Shown piece by piece: positions 50,895 to 60,148 of a stretch of 64,000 nt of DNA. The DNA is taken from the NCBI GenBank assembly GCA_031261445.1, contig JAISJQ010000024.1, positions 1 to 64,000 on the forward strand, written 5' to 3'. The stretch's first letter is position 1; each line of letters begins with the position of its first letter. Below the pieces are notes generated by a model. It made no database searches. It had not been told where the DNA came from and saw nothing but the letters and a program-made list of their open reading frames with translations. Made by a program: the position numbers and the translations under genes. This DNA comes from Oscillospiraceae bacterium. Its GTDB lineage: Bacteria > Bacillota > Clostridia > Oscillospirales > Acutalibacteraceae.

Positions 50895-51278
50895 CTAGTA
50901 CGTCAACGCATCCAGCCCACGCTCTGCGCCGCTGACCGTCACCAGCACCCGCGCGGGGAGGCAGGCGGCGGCGGGCATCCAGCCGCCAATCTTGCCCGAC
51001 TGGACGCACAGCTGGTTGGGGCAGTCCGCGTGCGCGAACCAGATTTCCGTGCCCGCGCCCGCCAACGTCACGGCGGGGGAGGTGGGCAGCGCGAGCGTAT
51101 AGGGCGCGGTCTGCGGCGTGACGCGCAGTGTCTGCCAGACCTGCCCATCGATGCTCACGGTGACGGTGCGCACTTCGCTGGGATGAAACAGTCGCGGCAA
51201 AAACAGTGCCCCGGCCAGCACCAACACCGCCAGCACCACAAAAATGTCCCAACGCCCCCACAGTCGCCGCGCGCTCAT
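50895..51278 (-). CDS. NusG domain II-containing membrane-anchored protein
   Basis: A 127-residue protein with an N-terminal membrane helix (about 10-30) and an extracytoplasmic NusG_II-type domain containing HADCPNQLCVQSGKIG and a conserved Cys near AACLP. Such proteins commonly accompany ApbE, FMN-binding and Rnf-type genes in Clostridia. The start overlaps the ApbE stop as ATGA. Role unknown, probably linked to flavinylated extracytoplasmic electron transfer. Confidence 0.87.
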   Translation of the reverse strand: MSARRLWGRWDIFVVLAVLVLAGALFLPRLFHPSEVRTVTVSIDGQVWQTLRVTPQTAPYTLALPTSPAVTLAGAGTEIWFAHADCPNQLCVQSGKIGGWMPAAACLPARVLVTVSGAERGLDALTY

Positions 51279-52270
51279 GGCGTCGCCTCCGTGCGCACAA
51301 AGCGTGCGTCCGTGATGTCCATCGACACTTCGCCCAGTACGAACACGCGCTGTTGCTCGTCCACAAAGACGGCGGCGGCGTGATTATTGCTCAACAGTGC
51401 GCGGCTTTTGTGGATGCCCAGCACAAAACACGCCGTGGACAGCGCGTCCGCTTGCCAGCCCGTGGGCGCAATCACCGTCACGCTGACGAGACCGTTTTGC
51501 ACTGGTGCGCCCGTCTGCGGGTCAAGGATGTGATGATAGCGCATGCCATTCAAGTCAAACCCGCGTTCATAGCGACCCGAGGTGCTGACGAACTGTGCGC
51601 CGCCGCCCGTGAGTTGTAACGTGGCAAAGCTCTCCCCGGCCGCGCCGTCTGGTGTGCGGATGCCCACGCGGAACGTGTCTGCGCCCCAGAGCAAAATGCT
51701 CCCGCCGATGCTGACCACGGCGCGTTTCGTGCCCTTTTCTTGCAAAATGCGGGCGATTTCGTCACAGGCGATACCCTTGCCGACCGCCCCCAAATCCAGC
51801 GCAGCGTCTGCGCCTACGCGCACGCCCTTGTCCGTGATTTCTAGTCCGCGCTTCGCTTGCAGGCGTGCCTGCACCTCGCTGGGATCGGGCATTTTTGGCT
51901 TTGCCGCGCCAAAATCCCACAAGTCGCTGAGCTTCCCGAGGGTCACGTCCAGTGCGCCGTCGGACGCGGCACTGAACGCCTGAATCTCCGTCAGCCATCC
52001 GCGCAGTTCCTCGCTGATGGGCACAGCTTCGCCCGCCGCATGGTTGATCCGTGCGATTTCAGACACCGCAGTAAAGCGATCCAACTGTGCGTCCAGAACG
52101 GCCATCCGCTCGCCCACGGCTTCCAACGCTTCCACGCCGCGTAAGCCGCCCTGCAGGTCAACGCTCACCACGGTGTCCATCGCTAGGAATGTCCATTGAT
52201 GATGCGGCGCATCACAAGCCGCCAAGCTCAGCAGTAGCGCAAGTAGCAATATCCACGCTTTTCGTCGCAT
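51275..52270 (-). CDS. apbE: FAD:protein FMN transferase (ApbE), lipoprotein
   Basis: Attaches FMN covalently to Thr or Ser of target flavoproteins outside the membrane. The 331 residues begin with a lipoprotein signal (LLLSLAAC). Family motifs: FLAMDTVVSVDL, ALDLGAVGKGIACDEIARIL, SIGGSILLWG and DALSTACFVLG. No flavinylation target is in the window. ATG at 52270 with GGAGG upstream; the frame extends upstream out of register with other signals. Confidence 0.94.
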   Translation of the reverse strand: MRRKAWILLLALLLSLAACDAPHHQWTFLAMDTVVSVDLQGGLRGVEALEAVGERMAVLDAQLDRFTAVSEIARINHAAGEAVPISEELRGWLTEIQAFSAASDGALDVTLGKLSDLWDFGAAKPKMPDPSEVQARLQAKRGLEITDKGVRVGADAALDLGAVGKGIACDEIARILQEKGTKRAVVSIGGSILLWGADTFRVGIRTPDGAAGESFATLQLTGGGAQFVSTSGRYERGFDLNGMRYHHILDPQTGAPVQNGLVSVTVIAPTGWQADALSTACFVLGIHKSRALLSNNHAAAVFVDEQQRVFVLGEVSMDITDARFVRTEATP

Positions 52271-52326
52271 GTTTTCCTCCCGAAAAGACAAAAGGGCGGC
52301 ACACGGCCACCCTTTGCGTTCCCTTG

Positions 52327-52872
52327 TTATTGCAGATAGCCAACGAGGAAATAGGTCACATAGGCCAGCAGAGGCACGATGGTCGTCAGACCCGTGCGCT
52401 CCAGCAGTGCGCCGCACTTCAGCACGGCGGCGATCGGATACCCGAACACTTTGGTCGCCGTCGACTCACTCTCCTTGACGCGCTTGGCAAACTCCGCCGC
52501 GTCGTCACGGCTGGGGAAGAGGCTACTCAGCAGGGCACTGCCCAAGTAGAGCGTCGCCACGCCTACAGCGAACAGCAGGGTCTGTCCCTCGCCGGGCAGA
52601 TGCCAGAAGAGCACCAGCAGCGAAAAGCCCACGATCCAGATCGGCAGTCCCAGAATCAGCTGTAGCAGACCCGGGATGAGGTTATAGACCGCCAGCACCG
52701 CGAGGGAAGGGGCTTCCCCGTGGCGGATATGTCCGGCGTTTTTGTCCGCCTGCAGAAAGCGGGTGTCGGTGACGGGGAGTGCCAGCAGACTGGCGGTCAA
52801 TTGCTCCCAAAACACGCGCACATACGCACCCGGTAAGGTGAGGATGCGACCAATCAACGTGAGAATGTTCAT
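52327..52872 (-). CDS. Small integral membrane protein of unknown function
   Basis: A 181-residue protein with three to four hydrophobic helices (about 60-80, 85-110, 155-175) and a short charged loop (SRDDAAEFAKRVKESES). It resembles conserved uncharacterised Clostridia membrane proteins in my memory, but no family name is safe. The start overlaps the preceding TPR gene as ATGA, implying they work together. Confidence 0.65.
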   Translation of the reverse strand: MNILTLIGRILTLPGAYVRVFWEQLTASLLALPVTDTRFLQADKNAGHIRHGEAPSLAVLAVYNLIPGLLQLILGLPIWIVGFSLLVLFWHLPGEGQTLLFAVGVATLYLGSALLSSLFPSRDDAAEFAKRVKESESTATKVFGYPIAAVLKCGALLERTGLTTIVPLLAYVTYFLVGYLQ

Positions 52873-54134
52873 GTGAGTTCACCCACCCCTTCGTAAAACA
52901 GCTGTTCCAGTGCCGCTTTTTTGTCCGGCGCGTTCACTACGGCTTTGGCGGCATCGTTCAGTTCAATCTTGTTGGTGGTCATGAACTCCTCGTCACCCGC
53001 CAGCGTGGCCGACAGACCAATGAGATAATACACCGCGCCGTTCAAAGATTGCTGCTTGTCCTGAAGGATATCGACCGCCAGAAGAATGGTTTCCTCTGCC
53101 TGTTTGGCTTCGTCATTCAACAGCAGCGCAATGGTGTATTGGTACAGCGCCTCCACTTCGGGGTAAAGCTCCTGGGCGTTACACTTTTCCACGTATTTTT
53201 CCGCGATGGACAGCGCATCGCTCAGATTGCGCGTGCGGCGGCTCAGGCCAATCTCCAACGCTTCGGCTACGCCTGTGTCTTTGGCATATTTGCGTGCCTG
53301 CTTGATGCTGTCTTTGAGCAGCTTTTCGTTGGTGGAGATATCACCGCGCAGATACAGCCGACCCTTGTCGAGCATCGCCGAGGCATCGTTGCGGTTGAGC
53401 GCGATCATGCGGTCAAACAGGGCGATGCTCTCGTCCGTCATGTCCAGCTGGTAGTAGTAGTTCAGTAGCATGTCCGCGTACATCCACAAACCATCGTCAC
53501 TTTTGAGTGCCTCGGCAAAGAACGGGAGGACGTCTTCCGCTGGCGTGCCGGCAATCTGCGCAACGTAGGTCTTGAACTGCGCGTTAATCCACGCGGGCGC
53601 TTCCGGGTGCTCGGCAAAGTACTTGTCCAGCGCCGCGAAAAGCTCGGTGGGGTCGTCAATGGTGAACTCGCTGAGATCCTCATTGCCATAGGGTTTGATC
53701 AGGGCATTGAAATAATCGCCGTGGGTTTTATACGCATTGTACGCATCCGCCGCTTTTTTGAGGCGATTGTAGGGCCGCACGGACACGTCCACGCCCTGTT
53801 GCACGACGGAGTAGCCCGCGTTGATGAGTTCAATGGCGTTTTGCGTGCACAGCTTGCGCACCGTCAGACCGTCCAGCGTGCCAAAGCTCAGTCCCTCCGG
53901 CAATTCAATGGCCGCGAGCGTTTCTTGCGCTTCGGCGTATTCGCTGTAGCTATCGTCCCAGCGGTGTTGCACGCCGCGCACAATGCCGCGTGCGCTGTCC
54001 AACGCCGCCGAACCAATGCCCGTGGCTAAGAGCCAAATGCTCGCCCCCGCGATGAGCACCACCGACAGCAGGATCACCACAGACGCCAGAGAAATCTTGC
54101 GCGGCGCGGCGGCGACCGTATTTTCGTTACTCAT
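52869..54134 (-). CDS. Membrane-anchored TPR-like protein
   Basis: A 421-residue protein with an N-terminal membrane helix at about 16-37 and an all-helical remainder containing TPR-like pairs (LWMYADMLLNYYYQLDMTDE, IALFDRMIALNRNDASAMLD, ALYQYTIALLLNDEAKQAEE). Probably an extracytoplasmic scaffold. Coupled to the small membrane protein gene and 69 bases after the large membrane protein gene. Confidence 0.75.
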   Translation of the reverse strand: MSNENTVAAAPRKISLASVVILLSVVLIAGASIWLLATGIGSAALDSARGIVRGVQHRWDDSYSEYAEAQETLAAIELPEGLSFGTLDGLTVRKLCTQNAIELINAGYSVVQQGVDVSVRPYNRLKKAADAYNAYKTHGDYFNALIKPYGNEDLSEFTIDDPTELFAALDKYFAEHPEAPAWINAQFKTYVAQIAGTPAEDVLPFFAEALKSDDGLWMYADMLLNYYYQLDMTDESIALFDRMIALNRNDASAMLDKGRLYLRGDISTNEKLLKDSIKQARKYAKDTGVAEALEIGLSRRTRNLSDALSIAEKYVEKCNAQELYPEVEALYQYTIALLLNDEAKQAEETILLAVDILQDKQQSLNGAVYYLIGLSATLAGDEEFMTTNKIELNDAAKAVVNAPDKKAALEQLFYEGVGELT

Positions 54135-54203
54135 GTTTTCATTCCTTTCGGATGCCCCTGCCCCTGTTGGAGCGGTTCAACCGCCCCAACAGGGAAATGC
54201 GAT

Positions 54204-55940
54204 CTATTTTATACTGGCATTGGCCACGCCGTCCACCGCTTCGTCGGCCTCAAGGGCAAGTTTTTCGCCCTTGCTCAGGAGCACCGCCAGCTCATATGCG
54301 TTGGCCGAGAGGCGATACCAAGTCTTGTCGCCGACCAGCTGGATATAGTAGATGGTGTTGCCCTCCACAATTTGGCTGCGGATTTCGGCAATCACGCCTT
54401 CTTTGCCGGGGTCTTCGGCGGGTGTTTTGCCCGTGGTGATGCCGTTGCTCTTGAGGGCGGCGGTGTAGAGCCGCAGGGCTTCCTTTACCGTGCTGGCGTT
54501 GGCACGCACTTTGTTGTATTCCTTCACGCTCACGAACGCATACTGCATGACCAGTTGCGCGTTCTCTTTTTCGTCCTTGAGCGCCATGAAGTAGGTGGGT
54601 TGCCCCTCAATATTGATGAGGATGGGGAAGGTGGCGGTGTAGTTCTGCGCACGCACCAAACCTTCGGCGCTGGCCTTGGCCGCCAATTCTGTCGCACCGC
54701 CCACGCTGTAGTAGCTGGCCTCTTTCGTGCGCTGATTGATGAGCACAAAGCCGATGATGGACTCGTCGCCGTTGGCGCTGGTGACGCCCGTATAGAGATA
54801 CACATCGTCGTCCAGTGCCAGATAGTTGTGGCCGTCCGTGGCCTTTATGACGTCTTTTTGCCCTAAGATGGAGTTCCAGAAGCCTTCTTTGAACTTTCCG
54901 GCAAAATTGAACTGCTTGACCAGCAGGTCGGAATTGTAAATGCGGTCGAGCCACTTGAAGCTCGCATCGCTTTTGAGTTCGTCCGTGGTCTTATCAAAGC
55001 TCTCGCCCGTGGGGGAGTCGGCGTACACCAGCACCGCGCCGATGACGTCTTTGCCGCCAAAGAGGCCAAGCGTGTTGTCGTAACGGGGGACGACCCAGTA
55101 GGGCTTGCCTTCCTCGTCAATCTCGAAGGTGGCGTCGCCCAGCAGGTAGGTGGGGTATTCAAAGCGCAAATGACGCTTGAGGAGCTTGTTGAAATGCTCA
55201 GCGGGGGAGTAGCGGATGTAATGATCTGCCTCAAGCTTGTGGAAGTTGTAGGTCTCGTCCGACATATCAATGGTGATATAGCCCGGCAGGCCGCGCCCTG
55301 TGTTGGTTAGCCACTTGATGATGTTGGCATACTGCAGAGGCACAACGCGCACGGGCTGGTTTTTGTAGTTGATCTGCGTGTACATGGGGTAGACCGTGTA
55401 TTGGCTCACTAGGTCGCTGTCGCCCAGATCGCTCATGGCCTTGTTGGCAATTTGCTGTGCGCTCAGCTCGTCCAGATGAGGGATGCGAGAGAACGACGCC
55501 GCGGTGGCCGGGGCGATATCGCGCCCGAAGTCTTTTTCGGCTTTTTCCTTCAGGTTGAGCAGTTGGCTATAGTCTTTGGCGCGGAAGAAGGAACTGCCCG
55601 CCACATAGCCGATGCCCGCGGTGATGAGGATGGCCGCAATGAGCAGGAAGGGCACGAGCGATTTTTTGCGCACGTAGGGCGAATACTCTGGATTGCGCAC
55701 AGAACCAGAGAAGATGGTCAGGAAGATTAGATACGCGACCACCACGCCCGCTAGGTAGATCCACAGCTCTGCGGCTTTGGGATTGAGGGCGGGCAAGTAG
55801 AGGTAATACCCCACTGCGGCGGCGATGAGCGTGCCGATGAGGCTCAGCAGGAAGACGCGGGCGGGCTTTTGCGGTTCAATAAACACACTCGCCGTGCTTT
55901 TGGTGGTTTCGGTGCTTTCTTTTTTTTCGGGGGAATCCAT
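54204..55940 (-). CDS. Conserved multi-domain membrane protein of unknown function
   Basis: A 578-residue protein with three hydrophobic helices near the N-terminus (about 28-50, 60-80 and 95-115) and a large soluble part. Distinctive blocks: RVVPLQYANIIKWLTN, RHLRFEYPTYLLGDATFEID, GLFGGKDVIGAVLV and VYLYTGVTSANGDESIIGFV. I recall similar long uncharacterised proteins in Bacillota but cannot name a function. It lies between the FtsQ-like and TPR genes. AAGGAG precedes the ATG. Confidence 0.7.
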   Translation of the reverse strand: MDSPEKKESTETTKSTASVFIEPQKPARVFLLSLIGTLIAAAVGYYLYLPALNPKAAELWIYLAGVVVAYLIFLTIFSGSVRNPEYSPYVRKKSLVPFLLIAAILITAGIGYVAGSSFFRAKDYSQLLNLKEKAEKDFGRDIAPATAASFSRIPHLDELSAQQIANKAMSDLGDSDLVSQYTVYPMYTQINYKNQPVRVVPLQYANIIKWLTNTGRGLPGYITIDMSDETYNFHKLEADHYIRYSPAEHFNKLLKRHLRFEYPTYLLGDATFEIDEEGKPYWVVPRYDNTLGLFGGKDVIGAVLVYADSPTGESFDKTTDELKSDASFKWLDRIYNSDLLVKQFNFAGKFKEGFWNSILGQKDVIKATDGHNYLALDDDVYLYTGVTSANGDESIIGFVLINQRTKEASYYSVGGATELAAKASAEGLVRAQNYTATFPILINIEGQPTYFMALKDEKENAQLVMQYAFVSVKEYNKVRANASTVKEALRLYTAALKSNGITTGKTPAEDPGKEGVIAEIRSQIVEGNTIYYIQLVGDKTWYRLSANAYELAVLLSKGEKLALEADEAVDGVANASIK

Positions 55941-56003
55941 GTTAGCTCCTTACTTTTTTCTGTTTATATATGGCAATTGTCTGTGGCTTGCGCTCGTCAA
56001 TTG

Positions 56004-56816
56004 TTATTGTCTAAAGTACGACCATCCGTCCCCGCTCAGGTCCAGCGTGCCCTTGAGCAGCGGCTCTTTTTTGGCGGCGGCTTCTTGTTCCAGATAGTCC
56101 AGCGTGTGGCGACCGTAGTCCAATTGGTTGGCAAAGCTGTTGTGGCTGCCCAGCCGCATTTTTACGCGTCCGGCATAGGTCATCACCGGGAAGTACGGTT
56201 GCGTCAAATCCAGCGCGGTGATCTGCTCGGTGAACGCGCAGTTCTCATACGCCGCAACGAAGGCATCGAACACTTCCTGCATCCACTTGTTCTTCTCGGC
56301 GTCGTCGTCAAATACCACTTTGTCGCCCACCTTGCTCTGCGCAGGTTTGGCTAATGTTAGGGGGATCGACTCGCTCGGCGCTTTTTGTGCGAACTCCAGC
56401 ACCTTGCCCTTGCCGCTGAGGATCAGGTATTCGTCCTTGTCCAGCTTGACGGCTAAGAGCGTTCGGGCGTCATGCACCGTGACGCGCAGGGTGCGCGGCA
56501 AGCGCAGTTGCACTTCCACCCGCTCCACGTAGGGCAGTGCCTCTTGGATGTCTTTTTCCACGAGTGCGGGTTTAATGCCCAGCAGTTGTTTGCCATCGGG
56601 GAGAACGGCCGCGTTTTGTAGCGCGGTTTTGCTGTAGCGCGTTGCCCCCTGCACGTCGAAGTTGCGTAGCGGAAACAAAACGAAATAGGACAGAATCGCC
56701 AGCAAGAACCCAAAACCCGCCAGCACACCCAGCGCAGTAATGCGCCGCGCGCGCCCAATGCGCTCGGTCGTTTGGTCGGCGGTTTCTCCGGGCTTTGGGG
56801 CATAGGCTTTGGGCAT
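56004..56816 (-). CDS. ftsQ: FtsQ/DivIB-like POTRA membrane protein
   Basis: A 270-residue bitopic protein: cytoplasmic tail with charged residues, membrane helix at about 28-52, then an extracytoplasmic POTRA-like region (FDVQGATRYSKTALQNAAVL; YVERVEVQLRLPRTLRVTVHDA), which is the FtsQ pattern. DivIB/FtsQ links divisome proteins at the septum. The context (PPIase, TPR protein) is not the dcw cluster, so this may be a divergent or second copy. ATG at 56816 with GAGGAG upstream. Confidence 0.8.
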   Translation of the reverse strand: MPKAYAPKPGETADQTTERIGRARRITALGVLAGFGFLLAILSYFVLFPLRNFDVQGATRYSKTALQNAAVLPDGKQLLGIKPALVEKDIQEALPYVERVEVQLRLPRTLRVTVHDARTLLAVKLDKDEYLILSGKGKVLEFAQKAPSESIPLTLAKPAQSKVGDKVVFDDDAEKNKWMQEVFDAFVAAYENCAFTEQITALDLTQPYFPVMTYAGRVKMRLGSHNSFANQLDYGRHTLDYLEQEAAAKKEPLLKGTLDLSGDGWSYFRQ

Positions 56817-56860
56817 TGCTGGTCTCCTCAGGGTCGGTTTCGGGGGCGTGAAGGCGTGCA

Positions 56861-58273
56861 TTAAGCGATGGGGACGTTGAGGCGCGGCGGCGCGGTAAAG
56901 TCAACGCCTTTGGTGTCCACGCGAATGGACGCGATGCGCTGCTCTTCCAGCGGGAACTCATAATCTTTGTCGCCCGGTATGTTGGGGTTGTGCCCCGTGG
57001 GGATGTTGGCAATCGCCTGCACAACATCCATGCCAGAGATGACGCGACCAAACGCCGCATACTGGCCGTCTAGGTGCGTAGGGGTGCCCACGGTGATGAA
57101 AAATTGCGTGGAGGCGGAATCGTAGCTACCAGAGCGAGCCATGCCAATCACGCCGGGCACAAAGCTGATGTCGTTGGTCTCAACGTTGTTTTCTTTGAAC
57201 TCGCCCTTGATGGCAAAGCCCGATTGCCCAGCCCCGCTGGCCGTGATGTCGCCAGCCTGAATCATAAAGCCGGGGGCAATGCGGTGAAAGATGATGTGTC
57301 TTTTTTCGCTCACGTTGTCGTAGAACTTTTGGTTGTTGGCCAAATCAATAAAGTTGGCCACGGTGATGGGTGCTTTGGCGGGGTAGAGCGCGAGCTTAAT
57401 CTCGCGCCCGTCCGTCATTTTGATGGTGGCGATGGGCAACTTGCTCACGTTCTCCGTACTGGTGGGGACGGTGGTGACCGCTTTGGTGGGCGCAGTGCTT
57501 GCTACGGGAACGGTGGAGACAGGGGCGACCGTGGGGGTACTGGGGTCAACCTTGGGCTTCTCAGAGGTGGGCGGTGAGGTGGGATTCTGTTGATAATCCT
57601 TGGAAATGCGCTCGCCAACGCGGATGGGCGCGGGGAAGTCCTTGCCCTTGGTGTCGATGGTGATGGACTTGATGATGGGCGGGTCGTAGGGGACTTGTTG
57701 GGAATCCGTGTTGCGGTTCTCGTATTGTTGCACAAATTCCAGCCCCTCGGTCACCAGACCGAACGGCGCGTATTGATCGTCCAGCATATTGGAATTGTTT
57801 TTGGAGGTCTGGGTGACGATGAAGAACTGGTCAGAAGCGGAGTTATAGTTCTCTTCGGGCGTATTCGTATCGATATTCAGACGCGCCATGGAGAGCGTGC
57901 CCGCCACGTGCCGCTGTGTGTTCTTGGCGAACCCAGCCAGCGGGAATTCCCCGGCGATGGTGAAGCCCGAATTGCCAGCGGAACTGTTCATGGGACTGCC
58001 CGTTTGGAGCACAAAGTCCTTCACGATGCGGTAAAACTGCAGGCCGTCAAAGTAGCCCTCCTGCGCCAGCGCAATGAAGTTGCACACAGTGTTGGGCGCG
58101 GTTTTGGGGTACAGCTCGCCCTTGATGACGTTGCCGTCTTCCATGGTGATGGTGAACTCGGGGATGACGTCCGGGATACCCTTGGGTGTCTTGACTTTGT
58201 CGCCGCACGCGGCCAGCAAGAACAGCGTGGCCACAAGCATTGCGGCCAGAATTCCAGTACCAATCTTCTTCAT
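56861..58273 (-). CDS. Lipoprotein with two cyclophilin domains
   Basis: A 470-residue peptidyl-prolyl isomerase lipoprotein (signal LFLLAAC). Domain 1 (about 38-210) reads FYRIVKDFVLQTGS and DQFFIV; domain 2 (about 285-455) has the canonical FHRIAPGFMIQAGD and STQFFITVG. A Thr/Pro/Ser-rich linker separates them. Domain 1 has Tyr for the usual His of FHR, so it may be less active or bind rather than catalyse. Likely assists folding of exported proteins at the membrane surface. AGGAGG precedes the ATG. Confidence 0.92.
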   Translation of the reverse strand: MKKIGTGILAAMLVATLFLLAACGDKVKTPKGIPDVIPEFTITMEDGNVIKGELYPKTAPNTVCNFIALAQEGYFDGLQFYRIVKDFVLQTGSPMNSSAGNSGFTIAGEFPLAGFAKNTQRHVAGTLSMARLNIDTNTPEENYNSASDQFFIVTQTSKNNSNMLDDQYAPFGLVTEGLEFVQQYENRNTDSQQVPYDPPIIKSITIDTKGKDFPAPIRVGERISKDYQQNPTSPPTSEKPKVDPSTPTVAPVSTVPVASTAPTKAVTTVPTSTENVSKLPIATIKMTDGREIKLALYPAKAPITVANFIDLANNQKFYDNVSEKRHIIFHRIAPGFMIQAGDITASGAGQSGFAIKGEFKENNVETNDISFVPGVIGMARSGSYDSASTQFFITVGTPTHLDGQYAAFGRVISGMDVVQAIANIPTGHNPNIPGDKDYEFPLEEQRIASIRVDTKGVDFTAPPRLNVPIA

Positions 58274-58320
58274 GACTTTGTCCTCCTAGGTTTTTGCATT
58301 CTTTATTCGGGGGTTGTTGG

Positions 58321-59415
58321 TTATCGAAAACGCTCGATGATCGCGTCTAGGTCGGCGCGTTTGCGCTCCATGTCCGCCGCCAGCGCAAACTGGGCGCGGG
58401 CGCGGTGGAGGTTATCGGTGGGGGCATCCACGTGAAAATACACATCGCCATTGAGATAGTCTGCCAAAAAGCGCATTCCGCATTCCATGGTCATCAGCCA
58501 CGCGCCGATGGGCAGGGTTTCTTTTTCGCGGTCGGTGAGTGCCTCGCCTGCCTCGGATAAATATCCAGCGGTGTAGGCCTCGAAGAGCGCGAGATCCAGC
58601 GCGACTTTGCGCGTGTCGGGCTCATCCTCGGCGGCGGTGGACGCGCCAAAGCGGATGGCATCGCCAAAATCGTAGGCGGCAAGGCCGGGCATGACCGTGT
58701 CTAGGTCAATCACGCACAGCGCATCGCCTGTGTCCTCGTCAAAAATCACGTTGTTGAGCTTTGTGTCGTTGTGCGTCACACGCACGGGCAACCCGGCGGC
58801 CAGCAGTGCGCCGTATTGTTCTTCGCGGGTACGGGCAAACGCTAGGTCTGCGGCGACTTCGTCCAAACGCCCGGCGGCATTGTTCTGGGCGGCCACTTCC
58901 AGCGCAGCAAAGCGCACGGGGGTGTTGTGGAAGTCCGGCAGGGTTTCCGCAAGGGACGCGCCGGGGAAGTCGGCCAGCAAGTTTTGAAAACGCCCAAACG
59001 CCCGCCCGGCGGCCGCGAACGTTTCGGGCTTGTCGATTTTCTGCAGGGTGTAGGAGCGATCCACAAACGTATAGACCCGCCAAACAGAACCATCGTTTTC
59101 TTTATAGTAGGGGAGACCCTCCACCGTTTGGCGGAAGTGCAGACACTCGCGCTCGGTGTCGCCGCCGCGTGCGGCGATTTTTCCGCGCAGGTGTTCGGTG
59201 ACGGCGAAGATGTTGCGCATCAGTCCGTCCACGTCTTGAAAGATGCTGGTGTTGATTTTTTGCAAGACCAAGCGACGCTCCTGTCCGTTTTCGGAGACAA
59301 AAACGCAGTACGTTCGGTTGATGTGCCCCGCCGTCAACTGTTCCGTGCGCAAAACCTGCGCCGTCACGCCGAAGTGCGCGAGCATTGCCGTAGCGTCAAA
59401 GGGAATCTCTGCCAT
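58321..59415 (-). CDS. nahK: NahK-like N-acetylhexosamine kinase (APH fold)
   Basis: A 364-residue kinase matching, by remembered sequence, bifidobacterial N-acetylhexosamine 1-kinase along its length: GHINRTYCVF, LQKINTSIFQDVDGLMRN, VWRVYTFVD, catalytic loop THNDTKLNN, metal-binding IDLDTVMPG, FGDAIRFGAST, LTMECGMRFLADYL. It would phosphorylate GlcNAc/GalNAc at C1, as in the galacto-/lacto-N-biose pathway, though homologues are often annotated simply as phosphotransferases. No LNB phosphorylase is in the window. ATG at 59415 with AAGGAG upstream. Confidence 0.85.
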   Translation of the reverse strand: MAEIPFDATAMLAHFGVTAQVLRTEQLTAGHINRTYCVFVSENGQERRLVLQKINTSIFQDVDGLMRNIFAVTEHLRGKIAARGGDTERECLHFRQTVEGLPYYKENDGSVWRVYTFVDRSYTLQKIDKPETFAAAGRAFGRFQNLLADFPGASLAETLPDFHNTPVRFAALEVAAQNNAAGRLDEVAADLAFARTREEQYGALLAAGLPVRVTHNDTKLNNVIFDEDTGDALCVIDLDTVMPGLAAYDFGDAIRFGASTAAEDEPDTRKVALDLALFEAYTAGYLSEAGEALTDREKETLPIGAWLMTMECGMRFLADYLNGDVYFHVDAPTDNLHRARAQFALAADMERKRADLDAIIERFR

Positions 59416-59497
59416 GGGCACGTCTCCTTGTTGTAAAAATTGGGCGCACATATTGTACGCGCTGGAGGTGAAAAGCACTTGTGCATTCAGTGAAAGC

Positions 59498-60148
59498 TTA
59501 GACTAGCTTGAGGACGATTTCGCCAAAGCAGGCGGGATTGTGGAAGCCGGGCGGATTGTCTGTCACGGGCGACCATGCTCCCCAGTGCGGGCGCGGGGTG
59601 TCGTCGCCGCATTTGTAGAAGTTCCCGCGCATTTTTTGCCCATCGTAGAGCGTGAAGTCTTTGCCGTAAAGAGCCCTGAGCAGGGGAAGAGGGAGAATGA
59701 TTTTTGCCTTCCAGCCCCATTGCTCGTCTGTTTCTCCAATCATCACCGGTCCTGCCGAGACTGTAGGCGCAAGCTTGGTCAGATCCTTCAGGAATGTGCG
59801 GTGTTCGCGGTCAGCGCCAATGGCACTTAAGTACGCACCTTTGGGATTGACCTCCACGTTGATGTAGTGTGCATCGCCCTCTTTGGGCGCAATGAAGAAC
59901 TCCAGGCAACTGTCTTCACACACGGGCGTGTCGCGGCGGGAATAGAACGCCACGGGCTGCGGCTCATATGTGTGTAGACACACATTCAAGGCATCGGGGG
60001 TAGCCCACAGATCCGCCCAAGTCTCTGGTCGGTACGGATGATCGCCCTCCCAGTGCCAATGCGCCAGTTTGACCTCGACGTACGGATAGCCCCAGTGGTA
60101 CTCCTGCGGCGTAAGAATCAGGGGGACTTCACAGCGCGGCGTGCTCAT
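59498..60148 (-). CDS. CBM9/DOMON-like protein
   Basis: A 216-residue, signal-less protein resembling the carbohydrate-binding family 9/DOMON-like group: CEDSCLEFFIAP, YINVEVNPKGAYLSAIG, WGWKAKIILPLPLL, then a late RGNFYKCGD block and C-terminal SPVTDNPPGFHNPACFGEIV. Ligand unknown; sugar or heme are the family's usual options. The start overlaps the ackA stop as ATGA, an unusual operon partner. Confidence 0.8.
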   Translation of the reverse strand: MSTPRCEVPLILTPQEYHWGYPYVEVKLAHWHWEGDHPYRPETWADLWATPDALNVCLHTYEPQPVAFYSRRDTPVCEDSCLEFFIAPKEGDAHYINVEVNPKGAYLSAIGADREHRTFLKDLTKLAPTVSAGPVMIGETDEQWGWKAKIILPLPLLRALYGKDFTLYDGQKMRGNFYKCGDDTPRPHWGAWSPVTDNPPGFHNPACFGEIVLKLV

